Shown here: positions 7,678-14,125 of the stretch, piece by piece
How the letters are laid out: every line of letters starts with the position of its first letter
Position numbering within the stretch: position 1 is the first letter of the stretch
DNA from: Betaproteobacteria bacterium
Lineage (GTDB): Bacteria; Pseudomonadota; Gammaproteobacteria; Burkholderiales; SG8-41
Assembly (NCBI GenBank): GCA_025353085.1
Contig: JANXRI010000359.1
Location: forward strand, 1-14,125
Length of the DNA stretch: 14,125 bases
Direction of reading: 5' to 3'
Program-made: the position numbers and the translations under genes
The notes under the pieces: model-generated
What the model saw: the letters and a program-made list of their open reading frames with translations, nothing else
What the model was told of the DNA's origin: nothing
Database searches by the model: none

Positions 7678-8475
7678 CAGAGCGGCTCGAGCTTTTATTA
7701 CAGCTTTTTGTTTCTGCCGCCGGCTCGCCGCCGCGCGATTACCGCGCTATACGCGTTTTGCCGCGAGGTCGACGACGTGGTCGACGAATGCAAGGACATC
7801 GCCATCGCGCGCACGAAGCTCGCGTGGTGGCGCACCGAGGTCGCCGCAATTTACACGGGAGAGGCACGCCATCCCGTGGGGCAGGCGCTGGCCGGCGTCG
7901 TCACGTCGTTCCGGCTGCCGCAGGAACGCCTGCAGGAAATCATCGACGGCATGGAAATGGATCTCACGCGGCATCGTTATGCGGATTTCGCCGCGCTGAG
8001 GGTATATTGCTTTCGCGTCGCGGGGATAGTCGGATTGTTATCGGCGGAGATTTTCGGCTACACAGATCCGCGCACGCTTGCGTACGCCGAGAATCTCGGC
8101 ATTGCATTTCAGCTCACCAATATCATTCGCGATGTCGGCGAGGACGCGCGCCGTGACCGCGTTTATTTGCCGCTTGACGAACTTGCGCGCTTCAAGGTTT
8201 CGGTTGGCGACATCATGCGTGCGCAGATGAGTCCGCAGTTCACGCACTTGATGGAGTTCCAGACCGAACGCGCGCTGGGCTACTATCGCACTGCGTTTGC
8301 CGCGCTGCCCGCCGCTGACCGCAAAGCGCAACGTCCCGGGCTTGTCATGGCGGCGATATATCAGACGCTGCTGTCAGAAATCCGCGCCGACGGCATGCCG
8401 GTGTTAACGCAACGCACTTCGTTGACGCCGCTTCGAAAACTGTGGATTGCATGGCGCTCGTGGGTGAAAAGCTGA
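7642..8475 (+). CDS. hpnD: Presqualene diphosphate synthase HpnD
   Basis: HpnD condenses two farnesyl diphosphates to presqualene diphosphate, the first committed step of the HpnCDE route to squalene. From ATG 7642 the protein is 277 aa and starts MTPDQYCQQKAAQSGSSFYY, the usual HpnD N-terminus. An upstream ATG at 7606 would add 12 unrelated residues. Asp-rich motifs are DDVVD (44–48) in FCREVDDVVDE and DVGED (164–168) in NIIRDVGEDARRDRVYLP, both canonical for this family. It follows hpnC by 124 nt, and the spacer contains the duplicated start region. There is no clear Shine–Dalgarno before the ATG, which is unusual among its neighbours. Confidence 0.93.
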   Translation: MTPDQYCQQKAAQSGSSFYYSFLFLPPARRRAITALYAFCREVDDVVDECKDIAIARTKLAWWRTEVAAIYTGEARHPVGQALAGVVTSFRLPQERLQEIIDGMEMDLTRHRYADFAALRVYCFRVAGIVGLLSAEIFGYTDPRTLAYAENLGIAFQLTNIIRDVGEDARRDRVYLPLDELARFKVSVGDIMRAQMSPQFTHLMEFQTERALGYYRTAFAALPAADRKAQRPGLVMAAIYQTLLSEIRADGMPVLTQRTSLTPLRKLWIAWRSWVKS

Positions 8476-8531
8476 ACCGCGAAACGCTAACATACTGATT
8501 ACCGAGTCAACCGCCTACAAGGACATTCGAG

Positions 8532-9284
8532 ATGGATCTGCGATTGAAAGGAAAAACCGCCCTGGTCACCGGCGCGAGCCAGGGGATCGGACGCGCAATC
8601 GCCAAGGCACTCGCCGCTGAAGGCGTCCGACTGTGCATCGCCGCGCGCCGGCGTGAATTGCTGGAACAGTTAGCGCAAGAAATAGTTGCCGCCGGCGGAT
8701 TAAAGCCGCATATCGCGCCGGTCGACATCATGGCGGATGGCGCGCCGCAGAAGTTGACTGAAGAAGCGCTAAAGGGCTTGGGCGAGATCAGCATACTCAT
8801 CAACTGTGCGGGCGGCAGCCGTCCGCTGGCGATCGATGCACCGGATGAAAAGTGGCACGAGGCGATGACGCTCAATTTCTCGCGTGTGCGTCAGCTGACC
8901 CATGCGGTGTTTCCCGACATGATCAAACATGGCTGGGGCCGCATCGTGAACATTACCGGCAAATCCGAGCCGGAAGGATTGAACGCTGCGTTCTCGGCGA
9001 AAGCGGGCATTCACGCGTGGTCCAAGGGACTGTCGCGCGAAATCGGCAAGCACGGCATCACGATCAATTGCATTCCGCCGGGCCGTATCATGAGCGAGCA
9101 GATTCGCCGTAACTATCCGGAAGAATATCGCGTTGAGCATGCCGCCCGGGAAATTCCGGTCGGCCGCTATGGCGAACCCGAAGAGCTTGCCTGCCTCGCG
9201 GTCTTTCTCGCGTCCCCCGTGGCCTCATATATTACGGGCACCGTCATGCCGGTCGACGGCGGATTGCGCCGCTTCGCGTTTTAA
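8532..9284 (+). CDS. SDR-family protein with an incomplete catalytic tetrad
   Basis: This 250-aa protein has a Rossmann fold of classical SDR type. The cofactor-binding TGASQGIG lies at 13–20, a variant NCAGG at 91–95, the helix Asn at 115 (MTLNFS) and Lys157. The C-terminus has the GYxTG-like SYITGTVMPVDGG. The YxxxK motif reads AFSAK (153–157), so the catalytic tyrosine position is alanine. The preceding strand ends NITGKS instead of the usual SS. From family knowledge this resembles SDR subgroups described as lacking a perfect tetrad and annotated loosely as 3-oxoacyl-ACP reductase-like. The substrate is unknown. The ATG has AAGGA eight bases upstream. It lies between hpnD and hpnE on the same strand with 56-nt and 39-nt gaps, so it is probably co-transcribed. 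Confidence 0.85.
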   Translation: MDLRLKGKTALVTGASQGIGRAIAKALAAEGVRLCIAARRRELLEQLAQEIVAAGGLKPHIAPVDIMADGAPQKLTEEALKGLGEISILINCAGGSRPLAIDAPDEKWHEAMTLNFSRVRQLTHAVFPDMIKHGWGRIVNITGKSEPEGLNAAFSAKAGIHAWSKGLSREIGKHGITINCIPPGRIMSEQIRRNYPEEYRVEHAAREIPVGRYGEPEELACLAVFLASPVASYITGTVMPVDGGLRRFAF

Positions 9285-9323
9285 CAGTAGCGCGATTACG
9301 CGAAGCGCGGACCTGCCGCCAAG

Positions 9324-10613
9324 ATGACGCATGTCGCGATTGTAGGCGGCGGTTACGCAGGGATGGCCGCCGCCGTCACGCTCGCCGCACGGCGGATTCC
9401 GGTGACGGTGTTCGAAGCTGCGCGTCAACTCGGCGGTCGCGCGCGCCGCATCGATTACCGCGATGTCGCGCTCGACAATGGATTGCACGTCCTGATCGGC
9501 GCGTATGCAGAAACGCTGCGCCTGATTGAATTCGTCAACCCCGCTTATGCGAGCGCGCTCTTGCGCACGCCGCTCGAGTGGAATGTGCAAAACGAATTTC
9601 ACTTGCGTGCCGCGCGGCTGCCGGCGCCGCTCCATCTGCTGGTGGGCCTCGCGCGCAGCGACGGGTTGAGCATCGCCGAGAAATTCTCCGCCGCGCGCTT
9701 TCTGGCGTTACTGCGCGCACGCGGCTATGCATTGCCCCGTGATATCAGCGTCGAGGCCCTGCTCGTTCAACACGCGCAAAGCGAAAGGCTGCGGCGTGTA
9801 TTGTGGCGACCGCTATGCGTGGCAGCGCTCAACACGCCGCCGGCCATCGCCTCTGCGCAGGTTTTCTTGAACGTCTTACGCGATTCGCTTGATGCGACGC
9901 GGGCGGCAAGCGATCTGGTGCTGTCGCGAGTAGACCTGTCGGCCTTGTTCCCCGAACCCGCCGCCGCTTATGTTCAACAACAAGGCAGCGCCGTGCTACT
10001 TTCGCACCGGGTAACGGCGATCGACCCGCTGGGAGACGGCTTCGAAATTGAAGCGAACAGTGAGCGTATTCGCTTCACGCACGTCATATGCGCAATTTCG
10101 CCGCATCAGGTCAATGCATTCCTGATCGGCATCACGGCGCTGTCGGAAATCGCCGCCGCCATTGAAATGCTCCGCTACCAACCCATCCATTCGGTGTGGC
10201 TGCAATACCCGGCACCGGTGGCATTGCCGGCGCCGATGCTGGGTCTGACGAATGGCCTTATCCACTGGGCGTTCGACCGCGAGGCGTTGTGCGCACAACG
10301 CGGTCTCATTGGCGCCGTCATCAGCGCGGCGGGCGAACATCAGGACCTGACGCAGGATGAACTCGGCCTGCGTGTGCATCGCGAACTGCAGCAGCATGTG
10401 AGCGGCCTGCCCGAGCCGTTGTGGACTCGAGTGATTGCCGAAAAGCGTGCAACTTTTGCATGCACGCCGAACATAACCCGTCCATCGCAAGTCACTCCCC
10501 TCAAGAATTTTTACCTCGCTGGCGATTACACCACGAGCGACTACCCGGCAACGATCGAATCGGCGGTTCGCAGCGGCATCGCTTGCGCGCAGCACCTCAT
10601 GCGCCACGGTTGA
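9324..10613 (+). CDS. hpnE: Hydroxysqualene dehydroxylase HpnE (FAD-dependent, phytoene desaturase-like)
   Basis: This 429-aa flavoprotein begins with a dinucleotide-binding fold: GGGYAG (8–13), Glu31 at the end of the second strand (VFEAA) and GGRAR (37–41), the usual amine-oxidase/desaturase signature. The C-terminal FAD-contact segment reads FYLAGDYTTSDYPATIESA. HpnE reduces hydroxysqualene to squalene using reduced FAD, completing the pathway started by HpnD and HpnC. Its position after hpnC and hpnD supports HpnE over a carotenoid desaturase. It is separated from the SDR gene by 39 nt and lacks a strong ribosome site. A weak hairpin after the stop may end the operon. Confidence 0.9.
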   Translation: MTHVAIVGGGYAGMAAAVTLAARRIPVTVFEAARQLGGRARRIDYRDVALDNGLHVLIGAYAETLRLIEFVNPAYASALLRTPLEWNVQNEFHLRAARLPAPLHLLVGLARSDGLSIAEKFSAARFLALLRARGYALPRDISVEALLVQHAQSERLRRVLWRPLCVAALNTPPAIASAQVFLNVLRDSLDATRAASDLVLSRVDLSALFPEPAAAYVQQQGSAVLLSHRVTAIDPLGDGFEIEANSERIRFTHVICAISPHQVNAFLIGITALSEIAAAIEMLRYQPIHSVWLQYPAPVALPAPMLGLTNGLIHWAFDREALCAQRGLIGAVISAAGEHQDLTQDELGLRVHRELQQHVSGLPEPLWTRVIAEKRATFACTPNITRPSQVTPLKNFYLAGDYTTSDYPATIESAVRSGIACAQHLMRHG

Positions 10614-10632
10614 TGCGCCGCGGCGTGGTTTT
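10604..10632 (+). terminator. Weak terminator-like hairpin at the end of hpnE
   Basis: CCACG (10604–10608) pairs with CGTGG (10624–10628) around a 15-nt loop and is followed by TTTT (10629–10632). The stem overlaps the hpnE stop. An internal perfect palindrome CGCCGCGGCG (10616–10625) could compete with it. The stem is short, so partial read-through into the next gene is likely. Confidence 0.25.
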
Positions 10633-10646
10633 GGCCGCGACTGCGG

Positions 10647-10654
10647 TATAAAAT
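10647..10654 (+). promoter_or_regulatory. Promoter -10 box upstream of the ETF-QO gene
   Basis: TATAAAAT at 10647–10654 is a good sigma-70 -10 element, 35 nt before the GTG start. The -35 region at the right distance is GTGGTT/TGGTTT, a poor match. Transcription would start near 10660. This suggests that the ETF-QO gene can be expressed separately from the hpn cluster. Confidence 0.45.
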
Positions 10655-10689
10655 CGAGCTTTCATTTATCGCATGCAAAAGGAAACAGG

Positions 10690-12339
10690 GTGACTGAACG
10701 CGAATCAATGCAGTATGACGTCGTCATCGTTGGCGCCGGGCCCGCCGGACTCGCCGCCGCAATCCGGTTAAAACAACTGGCCGCCGAGCGCAACCACGAA
10801 ATCGGCGTTTGCGTCATCGAAAAAGGTTCGGAAGTCGGCGCGCATATCCTGTCGGGTGCAGTGATGGACCCGCGCGCGCTTGCCGAGCTTTTCCCCGACT
10901 GGCAAGCCTTGAATGCGCCGCTCAATGCGCCCGTCAGCGAAGACCGCTTTCTGTTCCTCACGGAAAAGTTTTCGTTCAAGGTGCCGGCCTTTTTGCTGCC
11001 GCAGTGCTTTCAAAACCATGGCAACTACGTGATCAGTCTCGGCACTCTTTGCCGGTGGCTCGGCACCCAGGCCGAAGGACTCGGCGTCGAAATTTTTCCC
11101 GGCTTTGCAGCCGCCGAAGTGCTTTACAACGACGCCGGCGGCGTAACGGGCGTCGCTACCGGCGACATGGGTGTCGACAAGGGCGGCCAGCCCACCGCTG
11201 CATTTCAGCGCGGCATGGAACTGCATGCGAAATACACGTTCTTCGCCGAAGGCTGCCGCGGTCACCTCGGCAAACAGTTGCAGGCGCGCTTTCATCTGCG
11301 CGAAGGCGTCGACCCGCAGGTCTATGGGATCGGCCTTAAAGAATTGTGGGAAATCAAACCCGCGCTGCATCAGTCCGGACTGGTCGTCCATACCGCCGGC
11401 TGGCCGCTCGATACCGGCACTTATGGCGGCTCATTTCTGTATCACATGGAAAACAACCTGGTCGCGGTTGGCTACGTAGTCGGCCTTGGATACAGCAATC
11501 CTTATCTCAATCCGTATGAGGAATTCCAGCGCTATAAAACGCATCCTTCGATCCGTGTATTTTTCGAAGGCGGCAAGCGAATCGCGTACGGCGCACGCGC
11601 GCTCACTGCGGGCGGACTCCAGGCCCTGCCTAAGCTGGTTTTTCCGGGCGGCTGCCTGATTGGCGACGACGCGGGTTTCCTGAATGCCTCGCGCATTAAG
11701 GGCAGCCATTGCGCAATCAAGTCGGGCATGCTTGCCGCGGAATCGGCGTTTGACGCAGTGACCGCCGGACGCGCGGCCGATGAACTTGCTGCCTATCCGG
11801 AGTCGTTCCGGCAGAGCTGGCTTTATGACGAACTGCATCGCGCGCGCAACTTCAAGCCGTGGATGAGCAAAGGTCTTTACACGGGCACACTGATGGTTGG
11901 CGTTGACCAGGTGGTATTCGGCGGGCGCGCGCCGTGGACGCTCCATCACCAGCACGCGGACAATGAAACGCTCGTGAAAAAAACCGCAGCGTCGCCGATC
12001 GCCTATGCGAAACCCGACGGTGTGCTCACCTTCGATCGTCTGTCATCGGTATTTATCTCGAACACCAATCACAGCGAGGATCAGCCTTGTCACCTGACGC
12101 TGAAAGATCCCAGCGTGCCGGTGAGTGTCAATCTCGCGCTTTACGACGCGCCCGAGCAGCGCTACTGCCCGGCCGGCGTGTATGAAATCGTGCGCAACGA
12201 TGATGGCTCGCAAGCGCGGCTGCAGATCAATGCGCAGAATTGCGTGCATTGCAAAACCTGCGACATCAAGGATCCAACGCAGAACATCGAATGGGTCACG
12301 CCCGAAGGCGGCGGCGGCCCTAATTACCCGAACATGTGA
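10690..12339 (+). CDS. Electron transfer flavoprotein:ubiquinone oxidoreductase (ETF-QO)
   Basis: This 549-aa protein passes electrons from reduced electron transfer flavoprotein, collected from acyl-CoA and other dehydrogenases, to ubiquinone at the cytoplasmic membrane. The N-terminal FAD motif is GAGPAG (15–20). The middle contains the GDDAGFLNASRIKGSH segment diagnostic of ETF-QO, near the quinone-binding region. The C-terminal 4Fe-4S domain has Cys493, Cys518, Cys521 and Cys524 (C-x24-C-x2-C-x2-C), as in characterised ETF-QO. The start is GTG 10690 because AAGGA stands six bases upstream; the in-frame ATG at 10708 lacks a site. The protein is full length and the fold intact. ETF itself is not in the window. 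Confidence 0.95.
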   Translation: MTERESMQYDVVIVGAGPAGLAAAIRLKQLAAERNHEIGVCVIEKGSEVGAHILSGAVMDPRALAELFPDWQALNAPLNAPVSEDRFLFLTEKFSFKVPAFLLPQCFQNHGNYVISLGTLCRWLGTQAEGLGVEIFPGFAAAEVLYNDAGGVTGVATGDMGVDKGGQPTAAFQRGMELHAKYTFFAEGCRGHLGKQLQARFHLREGVDPQVYGIGLKELWEIKPALHQSGLVVHTAGWPLDTGTYGGSFLYHMENNLVAVGYVVGLGYSNPYLNPYEEFQRYKTHPSIRVFFEGGKRIAYGARALTAGGLQALPKLVFPGGCLIGDDAGFLNASRIKGSHCAIKSGMLAAESAFDAVTAGRAADELAAYPESFRQSWLYDELHRARNFKPWMSKGLYTGTLMVGVDQVVFGGRAPWTLHHQHADNETLVKKTAASPIAYAKPDGVLTFDRLSSVFISNTNHSEDQPCHLTLKDPSVPVSVNLALYDAPEQRYCPAGVYEIVRNDDGSQARLQINAQNCVHCKTCDIKDPTQNIEWVTPEGGGGPNYPNM

Positions 12340-12688
12340 GGGCGCCCCTGCGGCTAAGAAGTTTCGTGCGGTGCGCGATGCATCGATGGTTGCGGCGGCA
12401 GCTAAGATCCGGCATAGCCGATGGGTAGAGATTTGTCCTCCGTGATATCCATCACGCTCCTGTGGTCACACTTGTAGCGGGCGTCGGCGGTCTGTCATCT
12501 AGTCGACGATCCAGCGTCTTGCGATTGCACGCCATGACGCCGATTGGAGCACTTCGACGAGTCCGGAATTAGCTACCGGAACAGAGGCTTACCTGATGAG
12601 GAAAATTTTTTTCAGTTTGCGCTGTCACTTGGCCTGCAACTTGCAAATGCTTTGGGCAACTGAATAAAAACTCGGCCCGGAGCTAAAA
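12340..12688 (+). other. 349-nt gap without a convincing gene
   Basis: No long frame with plausible protein character spans this gap, and I see no tRNA or strong terminator for the preceding gene. It contains a 10-bp palindrome CGATGCATCG (12376–12385) and a small hairpin CGTGAT/ATCACG with a 4-nt loop (12441–12456). TCCGG/CCGGA form an inverted repeat (12562–12580), and there is an AT-rich tract near 12601–12616. The last 90 nt contain a 23-codon ORF, listed separately. The rest holds nothing I can identify. Confidence 0.5.
12596..12667 (+). CDS. Possible 23-aa peptide upstream of the 76-aa gene
   Basis: ATG 12596 is preceded by AGAGG with an 8-nt gap, a reasonable ribosome site. It opens a 23-codon frame (MRKIFFSLRCHLACNLQMLW plus three residues) ending at TAA 12665–12667, 21 nt before the next gene. 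The N-terminus is basic and then hydrophobic. A frame this short can arise by chance; the ribosome site is the only support. It could be a leader peptide for the downstream gene. Confidence 0.2.
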   Translation: MRKIFFSLRCHLACNLQMLWATE

Positions 12689-12919
12689 ATGGTGATCTAC
12701 CTCGATCAATTTAGGACGGCGAAAGCACCGTCAGAGACTTGGCTCAGAAATGGCACCTATGGCGACGAAGTCATGCAAGCCGGTTGGAATCCTGCGCTGA
12801 TTCACATGCTGCCCGAAGCGGTTCCCGCTTTGTCGAGCCACGAGCTGCCGCGCGACTTGTCCACCGTTGACGTCGACGCATTTCTTAACCGGGTTTACGG
12901 ACTAGCGACACTGATCTAA
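12689..12919 (+). CDS. Conserved-looking small protein of unknown function, 76 aa
   Basis: The ATG is preceded by GGAG at a 7-nt spacing, and a hairpin and terminators follow directly after the stop, so this is probably a real single-gene unit. The protein begins MVIYLDQFRTAKA and contains RNGTYGDEVMQAGWNP (20–35). It ends in an acidic/helical VDVDAFLNRVYGLATLI stretch. It has no cysteines, no signal peptide, no transmembrane segment and no motif I can tie to a function. From memory, short proteins with an N-terminal MVIYLD-like strand and an RNGTYGDE core occur as hypothetical proteins in betaproteobacteria; this is unchecked. The neighbours (ETF-QO upstream, convergent Mo-dehydrogenase downstream) give no functional hint. 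Confidence 0.7.
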   Translation: MVIYLDQFRTAKAPSETWLRNGTYGDEVMQAGWNPALIHMLPEAVPALSSHELPRDLSTVDVDAFLNRVYGLATLI

Positions 12920-12921
12920 GG

Positions 12922-12939
12922 CGCTGCCTTACGGCAGCG
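12922..12939 (+). other. Tight hairpin directly after the 76-aa gene
   Basis: CGCTGCC (12922–12928) pairs perfectly with GGCAGCG (12933–12939) around the 4-nt loop TTAC, starting 3 nt after the TAA stop. No U-tract follows, so it likely acts together with the downstream terminators or protects the mRNA end. Confidence 0.45.
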
Positions 12940-12941
12940 GC

Positions 12942-12986
12942 GGCGGCGCCGGGATTCCCTCCTCCCCCGGTGTCGCCGTAATTTTT
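12942..12986 (+). terminator. Intrinsic terminator of the 76-aa gene
   Basis: The 12-nt arms at 12942–12953 and 12966–12977 pair along their full length with two G·U pairs and a 12-nt loop. They are followed by GTAATTTTT (12978–12986). The GC-rich stem and U-rich tail fit a Rho-independent terminator for plus-strand transcription. Confidence 0.6.
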
Positions 12987-12987
12987 C

Positions 12988-13021
12988 AAAAAAACGCCAC
13001 CTTAAAACGCGGCGTTTTTTT
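12988..13021. terminator. Bidirectional terminator between convergent genes
   Basis: Seven A followed by CGCC (12988–12998) is the exact reverse complement of GGCG followed by seven T (13011–13021), with a 12-nt loop. In either direction the stem ends in a U-run, so it can stop both the plus-strand small gene and the minus-strand dehydrogenase gene, whose stop is 6 nt away. Confidence 0.85.
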
Positions 13022-13026
13022 ATGGT

Positions 13027-14125
13027 TTACTGCGTGAGAGCGGTGATCACACGCTCGCGTGAGAGCGGCATATCGCGCACACGCGCGCCGATTGCAGCAG
13101 CGACTGCATTGGCAATGGCCGCGGCGGTGGGTCCCGTCGCGCCTTCACCCGCGCCCATTGGCGGCAGGTCAGGCCGCGCGAGCAGGGTCACCTCGACCTG
13201 CGGCGCCTCGCTGAATTTCAGCACCGGATAATCATCCCACGTCCGCGATGTGATCGTTTCGCGATCGAAAGTGACCTGCTCCTTCAACGTCATGCTTGCC
13301 GCCTGAATAATGCCGCCTTCAATCTGGTTGATCACGCCGTCCGGGTTTATGACGAGCCCGACATCGACTGCAGCCCACGCGCGCGTAACGCGTGGCTCCG
13401 ACTCGACATCGACTTCCACCACGACCGCAACGTAACACCCAAGATTTTTGTAGCGTGCGAATCCGATGCCGCGGCCACGGCCGTCAGCGACCTCAGCGTT
13501 TTTCCACGCGGATTTTTCCGCGACCGTCTCGATTACCGCCCGCGCACGTGCGTCTTTGAGGTGGCGCAATCGAAACTCGACCGGATCGGCGCCCGCGATC
13601 AGTGCGAGCTCATCCATGAAGGATTCAATCGCAAACACATTGGCATGTGCGCCCAGTGCCCGCAATGCCGACGCGCGCAGTGGCGATTTCATCACCAGGT
13701 GATTCGTCACGCGCTGATTTGGAAAGTCATACAGCGGTATCGCGTTGCGATGACTGCCGCCCGGCGGCAACGGCGGATTACCAGAAATCCCCGGCGGATG
13801 CGGCTCGGCGAGATGCCACGCAGCGATCAGGTTCACGCCGTTCTTGCCTTCTGGGCGCGTGCTGTGCGGATAGCTCCAGACATCGAGTTGCCAGTCGACG
13901 ATATTGCCGCCCGCATCGAGGGCGGCGCTCGTTTTCACGACCATGGCGGGGCCATAGGGCTCCCACGCGAACTCATCTTCGCGCATCCACTGCACCTGCA
14001 CGGGACGCCCCGGCACCGCGCGCGCGAGCAATGCCGCGTCGAGCGCGACATCGTCCGCGCCATTGTGCCCATAGCAGCCCGCGCCGTCTGCGTGCGTTAT
14101 CGTGATCGCTTCGGTTGCAACGCGC
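13027..14125 (-). CDS. Molybdopterin-binding large subunit of a xanthine/aldehyde dehydrogenase-family enzyme (C-terminal part)
   Basis: The frame is open from the right edge of the window to TAA 13027–13029, giving about 365 residues; the N-terminus lies outside. Upstream of the first in-window TTG/GTG-type starts, the frame keeps coding (ADGAGCYGHNGADDVALDAA), so no start should be assigned here. That segment and WEPYGPAM are typical of Mo-hydroxylase large subunits related to isoquinoline 1-oxidoreductase and nicotinate dehydrogenase. The GAGEGATGPT motif supplies the conserved active-site Glu (codon 13144–13146) that acts as base at the Mo centre. Such enzymes hydroxylate aldehydes or N-heterocycles and pair with a 2Fe-2S subunit, not visible here. 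The substrate cannot be told. The fragment is intact, with no frameshift. Confidence 0.88.
   Translation of the reverse strand, partial: RVATEAITITHADGAGCYGHNGADDVALDAALLARAVPGRPVQVQWMREDEFAWEPYGPAMVVKTSAALDAGGNIVDWQLDVWSYPHSTRPEGKNGVNLIAAWHLAEPHPPGISGNPPLPPGGSHRNAIPLYDFPNQRVTNHLVMKSPLRASALRALGAHANVFAIESFMDELALIAGADPVEFRLRHLKDARARAVIETVAEKSAWKNAEVADGRGRGIGFARYKNLGCYVAVVVEVDVESEPRVTRAWAAVDVGLVINPDGVINQIEGGIIQAASMTLKEQVTFDRETITSRTWDDYPVLKFSEAPQVEVTLLARPDLPPMGAGEGATGPTAAAIANAVAAAIGARVRDMPLSRERVITALTQ

Noticed and set aside
8038..8331. Minus-strand frame of 97 codons within hpnD
   Set aside because: It is antisense to the second Asp-rich motif region of hpnD, with no supporting ribosome site or motif.
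9996..10607. A 203-codon open frame on the minus strand
   Set aside because: It is antisense to hpnE, with an Arg/His/Cys-rich composition typical of shadow frames.
10768..11391. A 207-codon open frame on the minus strand
   Set aside because: It is antisense to the intact ETF-QO gene and has no recognisable motif.
12376..12385. The 10-bp palindrome CGATGCATCG as a regulator site
   Set aside because: It is a single short palindrome with no nearby promoter or regulator gene; chance is sufficient.
13027..14031. Treating the Mo-dehydrogenase as starting at 14031
   Set aside because: That codon is a TTG inside an open frame that continues coding family-typical sequence to the window edge, so the gene is 5'-truncated by the window.

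Overview
This window looks like a chromosomal segment of a moderately GC-rich betaproteobacterium. That call rests on the order tRNA-Leu(UAG)–tig–clpP–clpX–lon–hupB–tRNA-Val (minus strand), the betaproteobacterial flavour of these proteins as I know them, and the linked hpnC/hpnD/hpnE squalene genes. No species can be named from sequence alone. I see no insertion sequence, phage gene, CRISPR array or other sign of recent transfer.

Layout. Positions 1–6595 are transcribed on the minus strand and form a protein-quality-control block. Read in the direction of transcription it runs: tRNA-Leu(UAG), trigger factor, ClpP, ClpX, Lon, HU-beta, and the 5' half of tRNA-Val(UAC), which is cut by the window edge. 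tig and clpP overlap by ATGA. clpP and clpX are 35 nt apart. lon and hupB each have their own apparent promoter signals and flanking hairpins.

Positions 6663–10613 (plus strand) hold a squalene-synthesis cluster, hpnC–hpnD–SDR–hpnE. HpnD makes presqualene diphosphate from two farnesyl diphosphates, HpnC converts it to hydroxysqualene, and HpnE reduces that to squalene, the hopanoid precursor. The cyclase is not in the window. A short-chain dehydrogenase-like protein whose YxxxK catalytic tyrosine is replaced by alanine sits between hpnD and hpnE. Just upstream of hpnD there is a diverged copy of the hpnD start region. It forms a 35-codon ORF that overlaps the hpnD start.

Positions 10690–12339 (plus) encode electron-transfer flavoprotein:ubiquinone oxidoreductase behind its own promoter-like box. 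A 349-nt stretch with no convincing gene follows, then a 76-aa protein of unknown function (12689–12919). Three stacked hairpins, one of them a bidirectional terminator, separate it from the convergent 3' end of a molybdopterin-binding dehydrogenase large subunit (13027 to the window edge, minus strand).

Most of the window is ordinary housekeeping and lipid biosynthesis, and I do not see a new multi-gene system. The points most worth a second look are the duplicated hpnD start with its overlapping small ORF, the degenerate SDR inside the squalene cluster, and a strong promoter placed ahead of a terminator-like hairpin in the hupB leader.
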